Below are positions 8,203-15,826 of a stretch of DNA of 31,647 nucleotides, in pieces. Position 1 is the stretch's first letter; every line of letters starts with the position of its first letter. The notes beneath the pieces are model-generated. The model was not told where the DNA came from, searched no databases, and saw nothing but the letters and a program-made list of their open reading frames with translations. This DNA comes from an uncultured Lactobacillus sp. (lineage in GTDB: Bacteria > Bacillota > Bacilli > Lactobacillales > Lactobacillaceae): positions 1-31,647 of the forward strand of contig CAJLBJ010000025.1 of the NCBI GenBank assembly GCA_905204935.1, written 5' to 3'. Both the position numbers and the translations under genes were made by a program.

Positions 8203-9321
8203 TTAGTAGCTAAATTTAGCTTGTGGAAGATAGAGTAGTACTTGTTGGATTTGAGGTAAGATTTCTAAAAGAAGCTCACGATATCCACAAAAAGTACCAT
8301 TTTTATCCACATACATCGCTTGTTGCATACGTTTGCACCCACCATTACATAAAAATTTGCAAGGACAAGCAGAACAATACTCTGGAAGAGTGCTACGGGA
8401 TGTTAAAAATTTGTGGATAACATTTTTTTTGCGTAATTCTTGATAGCTTTCATCCACAATATTGCCCACATAGTATTCGTCAAGGGCGTAAAAGTCACAA
8501 GGGAAAACAGAGCCATCTGCTTCAATTACCGTTTGAAACGAGCAATACCCGGTTAATCCACAAGCATTAACTTGTTTTTTTGTTACTAAATTGATGATAT
8601 CGTCGAATAATTTAATACTTAAGTAATGCCCTTTTTTAAATTCAGCGAGCCAAAGTTTGAATAAACGGCTATAAAAACGATAAAAGAGTTGTGGATTTAA
8701 AGCATATTGGCTCGGTTTATCCACATTTAATTCATCTAAACAGGGAATAAACTGAATATAAGGTATTTTTTGTTCCAACAAAAAGTTAAATACTTGTTGT
8801 GGATGCCGAGCTAATTGGCTAGTTAATACACACAAAATATTAAATTCGATGTTATATTGCTCGAATAATTTTTTGGTGTGGATTAGACGTTTGAATGTCG
8901 GTTGATCTTTTGGATCACGTCGGTACAAATCATGAAATTGGGCGGGTCCATCGATTGACAGCCCCACTAAAAAGTCATTTTCTTTTAAAAAGGCACACCA
9001 TTGCTCGTTAATCAAGATACCGTTGGTTTGTAAGGCATAATTGACGGTTACAGCGCGTTTTTGTTGTTTGACAAAGGAAACGAAATCCTTAAAAAAATTA
9101 AGTCCTGCCAAGGTCGGTTCTCCTCCTTGGAAGGCAATATTTAGGATATCTCCATCCTTTAATGTTGAAAAAATGTTAGTGATCAAAGCATGCGAAGTAG
9201 TAGGCGTCATTTTTCCATAAGATTTTACTTGGCGTTGCGCACTAACATCGGCGTAAAAACAATATTTACACCGTAGATTACAAGTTGCAGAAAAAGGCTT
9301 AATCAAAATAGAGTGATACAT
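8203..9321 (-). CDS. Anaerobic sulfatase-maturating enzyme (radical SAM/SPASM)
   Basis: The enzyme oxidises the active-site Cys or Ser of a sulfatase to C-alpha-formylglycine in the cytoplasm. The 372-residue protein has the radical SAM cluster motif CNLRCKYC (C14, C18, C21). Its SPASM region contains FPCDFY, the counterpart of the segment carrying the catalytic Asp in characterised anSMEs, and the cysteine-rich CSACPCKFLCNGGC near the C-terminus. Length is normal for anSME. Its likely client, a Cys-type sulfatase, is encoded about 3 kb away in the same locus. The ribosome binding site is weak (GGTGTG). It lies 149 bases after the LacI-type gene on the same strand with no clear terminator between them, so co-transcription is possible. 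Confidence 0.9.
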   Translation of the reverse strand: MYHSILIKPFSATCNLRCKYCFYADVSAQRQVKSYGKMTPTTSHALITNIFSTLKDGDILNIAFQGGEPTLAGLNFFKDFVSFVKQQKRAVTVNYALQTNGILINEQWCAFLKENDFLVGLSIDGPAQFHDLYRRDPKDQPTFKRLIHTKKLFEQYNIEFNILCVLTSQLARHPQQVFNFLLEQKIPYIQFIPCLDELNVDKPSQYALNPQLFYRFYSRLFKLWLAEFKKGHYLSIKLFDDIINLVTKKQVNACGLTGYCSFQTVIEADGSVFPCDFYALDEYYVGNIVDESYQELRKKNVIHKFLTSRSTLPEYCSACPCKFLCNGGCKRMQQAMYVDKNGTFCGYRELLLEILPQIQQVLLYLPQAKFSY

Positions 9322-9325
9322 TGCG

Positions 9326-9339
9326 TCACACCGTTGTCA
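9326..9339. promoter_or_regulatory. LacI-type half-conserved operator upstream of the maturase gene
   Basis: On the minus strand TGACAACGGTGTGA matches the general LacI-family pattern TGNNANCGNTNNCA at 7 of 8 fixed positions. It lies just 5' of the maturase start codon and resembles the site at 10602-10615 before the PTS operon. Confidence 0.4.
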
Positions 9340-9368
9340 AAAAACAGTAATAATACTAGTTTTGACAA
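9334..9368. promoter_or_regulatory. Inverted repeat TTGTCAAAA-N17-TTTTGACAA
   Basis: Perfect 9-bp arms lie 17 bases apart, upstream of the maturase gene, with an inner AGTA/TACT dyad at nearly the same centre. The repeat overlaps the LacI-type site at 9326-9339. No T-run follows, so it is read as an operator. Confidence 0.45.
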
Positions 9369-9470
9369 GTTCCTTTCTTTGAATTTTGAACTATTCTAGT
9401 AATTTATGGGGATATAAACTTTTACCATGTTAATTATGGATAGTTTAAATTTACTAGTGATTATTTTTTA

Positions 9471-10472
9471 CTATTTACTACTTTCTCTAATAACTAATTT
9501 TGTGGCCGTTACGATATTGATAGGATCAGTTTGAATGCCATTCATGATATTTTGTAATGTCATTGCACCAAGCGTCCCCATTTGCCTTTTTGAAAGTTGG
9601 ACGGTGCTAAGACTAGGTGAGAAGTATTGTCCAACTTCTAAGTCACCAAAACCGATGATACTGATATCGTCTGGGACAGATATCTGAGCTTCATTTAATG
9701 CCCGTAAAGCCCCTAAAGCCATTGTATCGCTAATGGCAAAAAAAGCAGTAGGCAAATTAGGTCCTAAAGTTTCAATCGCTGTTTTCATTGCTTGATAGCC
9801 ACTTTCAATCGAAAAATCACCTGTAAAAATTAATTTTTCATCTAATTCATTGTTTTTTTGTAATTCTTCTCTAAAAATGATAGACCTTGGATCTAAGAAG
9901 TCGCGCTTATTGTTATGACTATTTGAGATACCATCAATTAAACCGATTTGTTGGTGATTATGTTCTTTAAAATAAGAAATTATTTCTTTGACCGGTGAAG
10001 AATAGTCGGCTGTTATACAACTAATACCATATTTCATTGTATTTTGATTTATAACGACTAGAGGTTTTTTTACATTAACAAGTAAAGGCATATTTTCTTT
10101 GTTGAATTCTCCGATAGCTATAATTCCGTCAATATCGGAAAAATTAAGAAAATTAGGAAAATCTTCGTTAAAAATACTTCTGATAACGTGGTAACCCGCA
10201 TTTTTTAAGGTTATTTCGACGCCCCAACGAATAGCACTAAAATATAAATCAGTTAAACCTAGTTCTTTTGTATACCAGTGTGTAATTAGAACAGTTCCGG
10301 CGAAATTTTCTTTTTTGGGTAAAATTTTAGTGTAATTCATTTCTGCTGCAATCGAAAGCACACGTTGTCTAGTCTCAGGGCTAACTTGAATAGTTTCATC
10401 TGAGTTTAAAATCCGCGAGACAGTACTGATAGATACCTTCGCAGCAGAAGCGATATCTTTAATAGTTGCCAT
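9471..10472 (-). CDS. LacI-family transcriptional repressor
   Basis: This is a local sugar-responsive regulator of 333 residues. The N-terminal helix-turn-helix (residues 2-25, TIKDIASAAKVSISTVSRIL) and hinge are typical LacI. A periplasmic-binding-protein-like effector domain follows and ends near VIRESSK. The start is the ATG at 10472, with GAAAGGGG upstream. An in-frame upstream extension of 17 codons has no ribosome binding site. It is transcribed divergently from the PTS IIC-IID-sulfatase operon, whose promoter carries candidate operators. It probably controls that operon and the maturase gene. The effector is likely the imported sulfated sugar or its phosphate, which is inference. Confidence 0.93.
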   Translation of the reverse strand: MATIKDIASAAKVSISTVSRILNSDETIQVSPETRQRVLSIAAEMNYTKILPKKENFAGTVLITHWYTKELGLTDLYFSAIRWGVEITLKNAGYHVIRSIFNEDFPNFLNFSDIDGIIAIGEFNKENMPLLVNVKKPLVVINQNTMKYGISCITADYSSPVKEIISYFKEHNHQQIGLIDGISNSHNNKRDFLDPRSIIFREELQKNNELDEKLIFTGDFSIESGYQAMKTAIETLGPNLPTAFFAISDTMALGALRALNEAQISVPDDISIIGFGDLEVGQYFSPSLSTVQLSKRQMGTLGAMTLQNIMNGIQTDPINIVTATKLVIRESSK

Positions 10473-10544
10473 GGAAAAACCCCTTTCATAAATTGTTCTT
10501 AAAGATACTTTAGCATAAAACAAACAAATGATAAAGTTGGATAT

Positions 10545-10574
10545 TTTTACTAAAATACATTGATTTTAGTAAAA
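10545..10574. promoter_or_regulatory. Perfect 11-bp inverted repeat overlapping the PTS promoter
   Basis: TTTTACTAAAA and TTTTAGTAAAA are exact reverse complements 8 bases apart. Each half is itself a palindrome around its central base. The repeat covers the -35 hexamer of the PTS operon promoter, a classical position for a repressor site. Confidence 0.6.
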
Positions 10575-10588
10575 CATAGATATATAAT
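10560..10588 (+). promoter_or_regulatory. Promoter of the PTS-sulfatase operon
   Basis: The -35 TTGATT (10560-10565) and -10 TATAAT (10583-10588) are separated by exactly 17 bases. The start point would be near 10595. Confidence 0.7.
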
Positions 10589-10601
10589 ATATTCAGATTT
10601 T

Positions 10602-10615
10602 TGGTAGCGTTATCA
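10602..10615 (+). promoter_or_regulatory. LacI-type operator or cre site
   Basis: TGGTAGCGTTATCA fits the general LacI-family palindrome TGNNANCGNTNNCA at every fixed position and the CcpA cre consensus TGWAARCGYTWNCW at 12 of 14. It lies just after the predicted start point, suited to blocking transcription. The sequence cannot decide between the local repressor and CcpA. Confidence 0.6.
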
Positions 10616-10636
10616 TAAAAAGAAAGGGTGAATTAT

Positions 10637-11461
10637 ATGACTTCCAACATATCAATGTTTCAAATTATTCTGTTGACATTATTATCAGTTTTATGTGGGA
10701 TTGATCCTTATATTGCGGGATTGCAATTGAGTAAACCGGCAATTGCTGGTTTTTTGGCTGGTATTATTATGGGAGATATCCAAACAGGATTAGTTGTTGG
10801 AGCAACGTTACAGTTGATGGTTTTAGGCGTTGGAACATTTGGTGGTGCATCGATTCCTGATTTTGGGACAGGTGCGATTATTGGTACGGCTTTAGGCGTT
10901 GTAAGTAATAAAGGTATGGAATTTGCTATTGGGATTTCTGTTCCGGTAGGTTTGTTATTGGTTCAATTAGACATTTTAGCTAGATTTTGTAATGTGTTCT
11001 TCTTACATCGAATAGATCATCATATTGAGACTGGCAATTATTCAAAAATTAATATTGAAGCATGGCTGAGTCTATTGCCCATAGCATTATCACGTGCGAT
11101 TCCAGTTGGATTGTCGCTAGCTTTTGGTAATGATGTGATTAACTTAGTTTTAAAATATGCACCAGATTGGTTAATGGGCGGTTTGAAATTGGCAGGGGCC
11201 GTCTTACCTGTTGTAGGGATTGGTATTTTACTTCATTATTTACCAGTAAAACGCTTCTTTGCATATCTAATTATTGGTTTTGTCTTGGCCGCATATTTAA
11301 AGGTTCCGATGATGGGAATTGCTTTTGTAGGTTTAGCCGTCGCATTATTGCAATATAGTAAATTAAATGATCAACATAAATTAGAACAAAAATTACAAGC
11401 TACCCATGCAACGACTGATATATCTTTAGAGAAAGGAGAAGTAGATGATGATGAAATCTAG
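10637..11461 (+). CDS. PTS mannose-class EIIC component
   Basis: This is a membrane subunit of a mannose/sorbose-class sugar phosphotransferase transporter. The 274-residue protein has multiple hydrophobic helices and a family-like N-terminal half (GIDPYIAG, GDIQTGLVVGATLQLM). The start is the ATG at 10637, with AAAGGGTG 6 bases upstream. A GTG inside that ribosome binding site is not the start. It overlaps the EIID gene by 17 bases. No EIIA or EIIB gene accompanies the pair, so phosphoryl transfer must come from components encoded elsewhere. The linked sulfatase suggests a sulfated sugar as substrate, which is inference. Confidence 0.92.
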   Translation: MTSNISMFQIILLTLLSVLCGIDPYIAGLQLSKPAIAGFLAGIIMGDIQTGLVVGATLQLMVLGVGTFGGASIPDFGTGAIIGTALGVVSNKGMEFAIGISVPVGLLLVQLDILARFCNVFFLHRIDHHIETGNYSKINIEAWLSLLPIALSRAIPVGLSLAFGNDVINLVLKYAPDWLMGGLKLAGAVLPVVGIGILLHYLPVKRFFAYLIIGFVLAAYLKVPMMGIAFVGLAVALLQYSKLNDQHKLEQKLQATHATTDISLEKGEVDDDEI

Positions 11462-12257
11462 TTTGACTAAAGAAGATTTAAGAAAAGTAAGTTTACGTTA
11501 TATGTTAGGTGGTCAATTAGGGTGGAACTATGAAAGAATGGTAAATGTCGCTTATGTGCACGCGATTTATCCTGCATTAGTGAAACTATATGGTAAAGAT
11601 TCACCGGAATTAAAAGAAATCTTACAAAGTGAGATGCAATTTTTTAATACTAGTCCGTTTTTAACTGCATTTATTTTAGGGATGGATTTGACGTTACAAA
11701 ATGAAAGCGGTATAGAAGCTAAAGATGCTGTTACTTCAATTAAAACAAGTCTGATGGGACCATTTGCTGCCATTGGAGATTCATTATTTGGAGCTGTATT
11801 ACCGACTATTTTTGGTTCATTAGCCGCTTATATGGGGTTGAAAGGTAATCCAACAGGGGTTATTATTTGGCTGATTTCAGCAGTGGTTGTTTGGTGTTTG
11901 CGTTATTTTGAATTGCCAATCGCATTTAATGAAGGAAAGAAGCTATTAACAAGTGTTGGTAATTTGTTGCATAATTTGACAGAATCGGCAACTATGATGG
12001 GTGTGTTGGTTATTGGTGGTTTGATTCCAACGGTTGTCAATGTTTCAATACCATTTAACTTGACTATCGGTAAAAAGTCTTTAAGTATTCAAAAAGATAT
12101 TTTTGATCAATTAATGCCTTCTTTGGTTCCAATTATTTTGGTAGCATTGGCATATTGGTTATTAAGTTTTAAAAAATTAAATTCTACTAAAGTTATTTGG
12201 ATTTTTCTGATTTTGTCTATTATTATGTATAGTTGCAAGATTTTAGCAGTAGGATAA
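11445..12257 (+). CDS. PTS mannose-class EIID component
   Basis: This partner of EIIC in the membrane channel is unique to the mannose-class PTS. The 270-residue protein shows the EIID pattern: LRYMLGGQLGWNYERM near the N-terminus, then FFNTSPFLTAFILGM, then SLMGPFAAIGDSLF, and C-terminal membrane helices. An AGGAG ribosome binding site lies inside the EIIC gene. Three consecutive ATG codons (11445, 11448, 11451) leave the exact start uncertain by up to two residues. The sulfatase gene follows after 21 bases, so the three genes form one operon. Confidence 0.92.
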   Translation: MMMKSSLTKEDLRKVSLRYMLGGQLGWNYERMVNVAYVHAIYPALVKLYGKDSPELKEILQSEMQFFNTSPFLTAFILGMDLTLQNESGIEAKDAVTSIKTSLMGPFAAIGDSLFGAVLPTIFGSLAAYMGLKGNPTGVIIWLISAVVVWCLRYFELPIAFNEGKKLLTSVGNLLHNLTESATMMGVLVIGGLIPTVVNVSIPFNLTIGKKSLSIQKDIFDQLMPSLVPIILVALAYWLLSFKKLNSTKVIWIFLILSIIMYSCKILAVG

Positions 12258-12278
12258 AAGTTGAAAGGAGTAAACAAA

Positions 12279-13730
12279 ATGATCAAGCAGGCAAATGTAA
12301 TTTTAATGATGGTCGATCAGATGCGCTATGAAGCATTATCATTAAATGATCGCTATCATTTTGTAAGTACGCCAACGTTAGATATGATGGCTAGCGAGGG
12401 GTGCAACTTTACAAATGCATATTCAAGTGTACCAACATGCGTTCCGGCACGTGCTGCTTTATTGACAGGGCTTGATCAAGAACATAGTGGACGAGTTGGA
12501 TATGAAGATGAAGTTGCTTGGAATTATCAACAAACAATTGCGCAAACCTTTAAAGATGCAGGGTATCAAACTCAATGCATTGGTAAAATGCATGTCTATC
12601 CCGAAAGAAAACGCTTGGGTTTTGATAACGTTTTGTTGCATGATGGTTATTTGCATGTGAGTCGAAAATATAATAAAGCTTATGGGACACAATTTGAATA
12701 TCATAGTGATTATTTAGCTGACTTGAAACAAAAATTAGGTAGCCAAGCAGACTTGATTGATGATGGGATGAATTGTAATTCATGGCAGGCGCGTCCGTTT
12801 ATGTTTGATGAAATGTTGCATCCAACAAACTGGGTTGTAAGTGAGTCGATTAAATTTTTAAGTCGTCGTGATCCAACTGTACCATTTTTCTTAAAGATGT
12901 CATTTGAAAAGCCACATGCACCGCTAGATCCACCGAAGTATTATTTTGATATGTATATGGAACGCTTAAAAGACATCGACTTGCATATTGGTAATTGGGA
13001 AAAATTAAGCGAGCAGGTACCAAGTTTATATGCTTTAAAAGGTAAGTTAAAAGAAGATGATCAAAAAAGAATGGTAGCCGCGTATCTTGGCTTAGTCACA
13101 CATATTGATCATCAGATTAGTCGCTTTTTGACGGCGTTTAAAGAATTTGGTTTAGATAAAAATACGGTTATTTGGTTTGTTTCCGATCATGGTGATCAGC
13201 TAGGCGAGCATTATTTGTTTAGAAAAGGTTATCCTTATCAAGGAAGTATTCATGTGCCATCTTTTATTTATGACCCGGGAAATATTTTAGATATCAAGCG
13301 CCACCAAGTCGATGAACTCATTAAGTTACAAGACATTTATCCTTCATTAGCACAGATGATTTTAGATAAAGATGTGAAAGTCGATGGCCAAAACATTGCA
13401 CCGCTGCTAAAAAAGGCAGATTCAGACTGGCGTGATGAAATTCACGGTGAACACTGTTTAGGTGTAGATTCTAGCCAATTTATCTTGACGAAACGCTGGA
13501 AGTTTATCTGGTTTAGCGTGCGTGATGAGTACCAACTCTTTGACCTGCAAGCTGATCCAAATGAACAAAATAATTTGATTGCAGAAACTAAGTATCAAGA
13601 TTTGATTGCAGATTTTAAACAGAAGATGGCTGTTTATCTAAAAGACCGTGAAGAAGGCTTCGTTGAAGATGGAGTTTTAGTCAAACGCGATGTGAGTCAA
13701 GTTAAAGCAACTTTAGACTTTGCAAAATAA
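12279..13730 (+). CDS. Cys-type sulfatase, cytoplasmic
   Basis: This enzyme hydrolyses a sulfate ester through a formylglycine made from C54. The 483-residue protein begins with the metal-site motif VDQMR (D13). It carries the sulfatase signature CVPARAALLTG (C54-R58) and the second metal site SDHGDQ (D303, H304). No signal peptide is present, so it should act in the cytoplasm, where the maturase also works. The start is the ATG at 12279, set by AAAGGAG; a TTG at 12261 lies before that ribosome binding site. It is the last gene of the PTS operon, so the substrate is probably a sulfated sugar, perhaps already phosphorylated. The exact sugar is unknown. Confidence 0.94.
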   Translation: MIKQANVILMMVDQMRYEALSLNDRYHFVSTPTLDMMASEGCNFTNAYSSVPTCVPARAALLTGLDQEHSGRVGYEDEVAWNYQQTIAQTFKDAGYQTQCIGKMHVYPERKRLGFDNVLLHDGYLHVSRKYNKAYGTQFEYHSDYLADLKQKLGSQADLIDDGMNCNSWQARPFMFDEMLHPTNWVVSESIKFLSRRDPTVPFFLKMSFEKPHAPLDPPKYYFDMYMERLKDIDLHIGNWEKLSEQVPSLYALKGKLKEDDQKRMVAAYLGLVTHIDHQISRFLTAFKEFGLDKNTVIWFVSDHGDQLGEHYLFRKGYPYQGSIHVPSFIYDPGNILDIKRHQVDELIKLQDIYPSLAQMILDKDVKVDGQNIAPLLKKADSDWRDEIHGEHCLGVDSSQFILTKRWKFIWFSVRDEYQLFDLQADPNEQNNLIAETKYQDLIADFKQKMAVYLKDREEGFVEDGVLVKRDVSQVKATLDFAK

Positions 13731-13734
13731 AATT

Positions 13735-13783
13735 AAAGCAGCTAGCAAAGTTCTAGAAATAGGGCTTTAGGGTTGCTTTTTTT
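13735..13783 (+). terminator. Terminator of the PTS-sulfatase operon
   Basis: AAAGCAGC (13735-13742) pairs with GTTGCTTT (13772-13779), with a further CAAAG/CTTT pairing inside the loop. Seven T residues follow. Confidence 0.75.
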
Positions 13784-13973
13784 GTGCGGTATTGTGTTGA
13801 TTATAGCTACAAATAACGTAAAAATAAGGCTAGTTGTGATAAAATTGTTTATTTTACTAGGAAATGTTAAGAGGATTAATGACCTATACTATAATTAAAT
13901 TCAAGTTTTATTTAGAAAAATATTTTGAAATAACACAAAGATATTTTTCTTTAAACTTAAACTTCGTAATTTC

Positions 13974-14004
13974 TTGTAACGTTCTAGCAAGCATCTGCTA
14001 TAAT
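13974..14004 (+). promoter_or_regulatory. Promoter of pyrKD
   Basis: A perfect -10 TATAAT (13999-14004) is preceded by TGC, giving an extended -10, with TTGTAA as a -35 at 19-bp spacing. The leader would be about 44 bases, too short for a typical PyrR attenuator. Confidence 0.55.
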
Positions 14005-14054
14005 AAATACTGAACAAACAGCTAGTAATAAAATTTAATGGAGGCAAGTCATTC

Positions 14055-14846
14055 ATGACGCAAAAATATAAGTTGACAGCGACAGTCGTTTCACAAGAAC
14101 AACTTGCAACAGATGTCTACAGCATGTGGTTGAAAAGCCCAGAAATTGCAAGCCAAGCACAGGCAGGACAATTTATTGGAATGTATCCAAACGATGCAAC
14201 TAAGATGTTGATGCGACCGATTAGCTTATGTGAGATTGATGCACAAAAAGGCTTACTCCGGGTTGTTTATCGGGTGACAGGACCAAATGCAGGGACCAAG
14301 GAATTTTCGATGCTAAAAGCTAATGATACTTTAGAAATCTTTGGACCATTAGGTAATGGTTTTAATATAGAAGGAACCCAAGATAAACGTGTTATGTTGT
14401 TTGGGGGCGGGATCGGAATTCCACCGATGCTTGAATTAGGGAAACAATTAGCTAAGCAACAAGCAAAAGTCATGTTTGTTTTAGGTTATCGTGATGAAGT
14501 TTTCTTAGCTGAAGAATGTCAACAATATGGTGAAGTTTATCTAGCAACAGAAGATGGTAGCTTAGGTACTAAAGGAAATGTGTTAGATGCTGTTAAGCAA
14601 AATGCGCTTCAAGCGGATTTGCTGTATGCTTGTGGACCAACACCGATGCTTAAAGCGTTGCAGACATATGCTAAAGAACATGATTTGATGTGTTACCTAT
14701 CATTAGAAGAACGAATGGCTTGTGGAATCGGTGCTTGTTTAGCATGCGTTTGCCAAAGTGTGTCTCTTGATGAACACAGTCATGTTAAAAATAAACGTGT
14801 CTGCAAAGACGGACCGGTATTCTTGGCAACGGAGGTAGAACTATGA
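14055..14846 (+). CDS. pyrK: Dihydroorotate dehydrogenase electron transfer subunit PyrK
   Basis: This subunit passes electrons from the PyrD flavin to NAD in pyrimidine synthesis. The 263-residue protein has a ferredoxin-reductase-like FAD region (RPISLCE near residue 56) and a nucleotide-binding half (GGGIGIPPM). A C-terminal 2Fe-2S site follows, CGIGACLACVC with a later VCKDGP cysteine. A GGAGG ribosome binding site precedes the ATG. The gene overlaps pyrD by 4 bases (ATGA), so the two are coupled. The presence of PyrK shows that PyrD is the class 1B, NAD-linked type. Other pyr genes are not in the window. Confidence 0.95.
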   Translation: MTQKYKLTATVVSQEQLATDVYSMWLKSPEIASQAQAGQFIGMYPNDATKMLMRPISLCEIDAQKGLLRVVYRVTGPNAGTKEFSMLKANDTLEIFGPLGNGFNIEGTQDKRVMLFGGGIGIPPMLELGKQLAKQQAKVMFVLGYRDEVFLAEECQQYGEVYLATEDGSLGTKGNVLDAVKQNALQADLLYACGPTPMLKALQTYAKEHDLMCYLSLEERMACGIGACLACVCQSVSLDEHSHVKNKRVCKDGPVFLATEVEL

Positions 14847-15751
14847 TAGATACAACAGTAAATATCGCTGGCGTAGAATTGAAAAATCCGGTGATGACAG
14901 CTTCGGGGACTTTTGGATCTGGTCAAGAATATAGTGAGTTTTTTGATTTAGGGAAATTAGGAGCGGTGGTAACTAAAGGTGTTGCTAATGTGCCGTGGCC
15001 TGGTAATAATACACCACGTATTGCAGAAACCCATGCAGGGATGCTAAATGCAGTTGGTTTACAAAATCCTGGGGTAGATGTATTTTGTAAACGTGATTTA
15101 CCATTTTTAAAACAGTTTGATACCAAGGTAATCGTCAATGTTTGTGGCAAAACAACAAAAGATTATTGTGAAGTAGTTGAACGCTTGGCAGATGAAGAAA
15201 GTGTTGATTTACTTGAAATCAATATTTCCTGTCCAAATGTTAAAGAAGGCGGAATTGCCTTTGGTCAAAATCCATGTTCGGTTGAAGAAATCACTAAAGA
15301 AGTCAAAAAAGTTGCTAAACAACCAATTATCATGAAACTTAGTCCAAATGTTACCGACATTACGGAAACTGCTAAAGCAGCACAGGCAGGAGGAGCCGAT
15401 GCATTATCTTTGATTAATACTTTGACAGGAATGAAAATTGACATTGAACGTCAAAATTTTGTTTTAGCCAATAAAACAGGTGGCCTTTCTGGTCCTGCTA
15501 TTAAACCAGTGGCATTACGGATGGTCTATCAGGTTGCTAATAGTGTGGATTTACCAATTATCGGTATGGGTGGCATTACTAATGCCGCTGATGCTTTAGA
15601 ATTTATCTTAGCCGGTGCAAGTGCGGTTGCGATAGGCACGGCAAACTTTGTTGATCCATTGGCAGCTCCGAAAGTTGTTGAAGGTATCAAAGATTACATG
15701 AAACGCCATAATTGCCAAAAAATAACGGATTTAATCGGCATAGTTAGATAA
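14843..15751 (+). CDS. pyrD: Dihydroorotate dehydrogenase, class 1B catalytic subunit
   Basis: This enzyme oxidises dihydroorotate to orotate, the fourth step of UMP synthesis, with FMN. The 302-residue protein has the FMN-barrel start MTASGTFGSGQEY, the NISCPNVKEGG motif whose cysteine is the class 1 catalytic base, and the phosphate-binding GMGGITNAADALEF and AVAIGTANF segments. It is coupled to pyrK through ATGA. A strong terminator follows. Length is normal. Confidence 0.96.
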   Translation: MIDTTVNIAGVELKNPVMTASGTFGSGQEYSEFFDLGKLGAVVTKGVANVPWPGNNTPRIAETHAGMLNAVGLQNPGVDVFCKRDLPFLKQFDTKVIVNVCGKTTKDYCEVVERLADEESVDLLEINISCPNVKEGGIAFGQNPCSVEEITKEVKKVAKQPIIMKLSPNVTDITETAKAAQAGGADALSLINTLTGMKIDIERQNFVLANKTGGLSGPAIKPVALRMVYQVANSVDLPIIGMGGITNAADALEFILAGASAVAIGTANFVDPLAAPKVVEGIKDYMKRHNCQKITDLIGIVR

Positions 15752-15754
15752 AAT

Positions 15755-15791
15755 AAAACACTAGTCCACAAAAAATGAGACTAGTGTTTTT
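15755..15791 (+). terminator. Terminator of pyrKD
   Basis: AAAACACTAGTC and GACTAGTGTTTT form a perfect 12-bp stem with a 12-base loop, followed by T. Confidence 0.85.
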
Positions 15792-15799
15792 GTTATAAT
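15791..15799 (+). promoter_or_regulatory. Extended -10 promoter of the deformylase-like gene
   Basis: TGT followed by TATAAT (15794-15799) forms an extended -10 directly after the pyrKD terminator. No strong -35 is seen. Confidence 0.45.
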
Positions 15800-15826
15800 T
15801 AAATAGGCTAGAATGGGAGGTTAAAG

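Larger units (their letters stand above)
13731..14054 (+). other. Intergenic region before pyrK
   Basis: These 324 bases hold the sulfatase operon terminator (13735-13783), a TATAAT at 13890-13895 with a weak TTAAGA -35, and the likely pyrK promoter ending at 14004. No gene and no pyrimidine attenuator structure were seen. Confidence 0.6.

Noticed and set aside
12261..12278. TTG at 12261 as start of the sulfatase
   Set aside because: The AAAGGAG ribosome binding site lies after this codon, and the ATG at 12279 is correctly spaced from it.
14005..14054. PyrR-dependent attenuator before pyrK
   Set aside because: The leader from the predicted promoter is about 44 bases and contains neither the PyrR-binding loop consensus nor a terminator hairpin.
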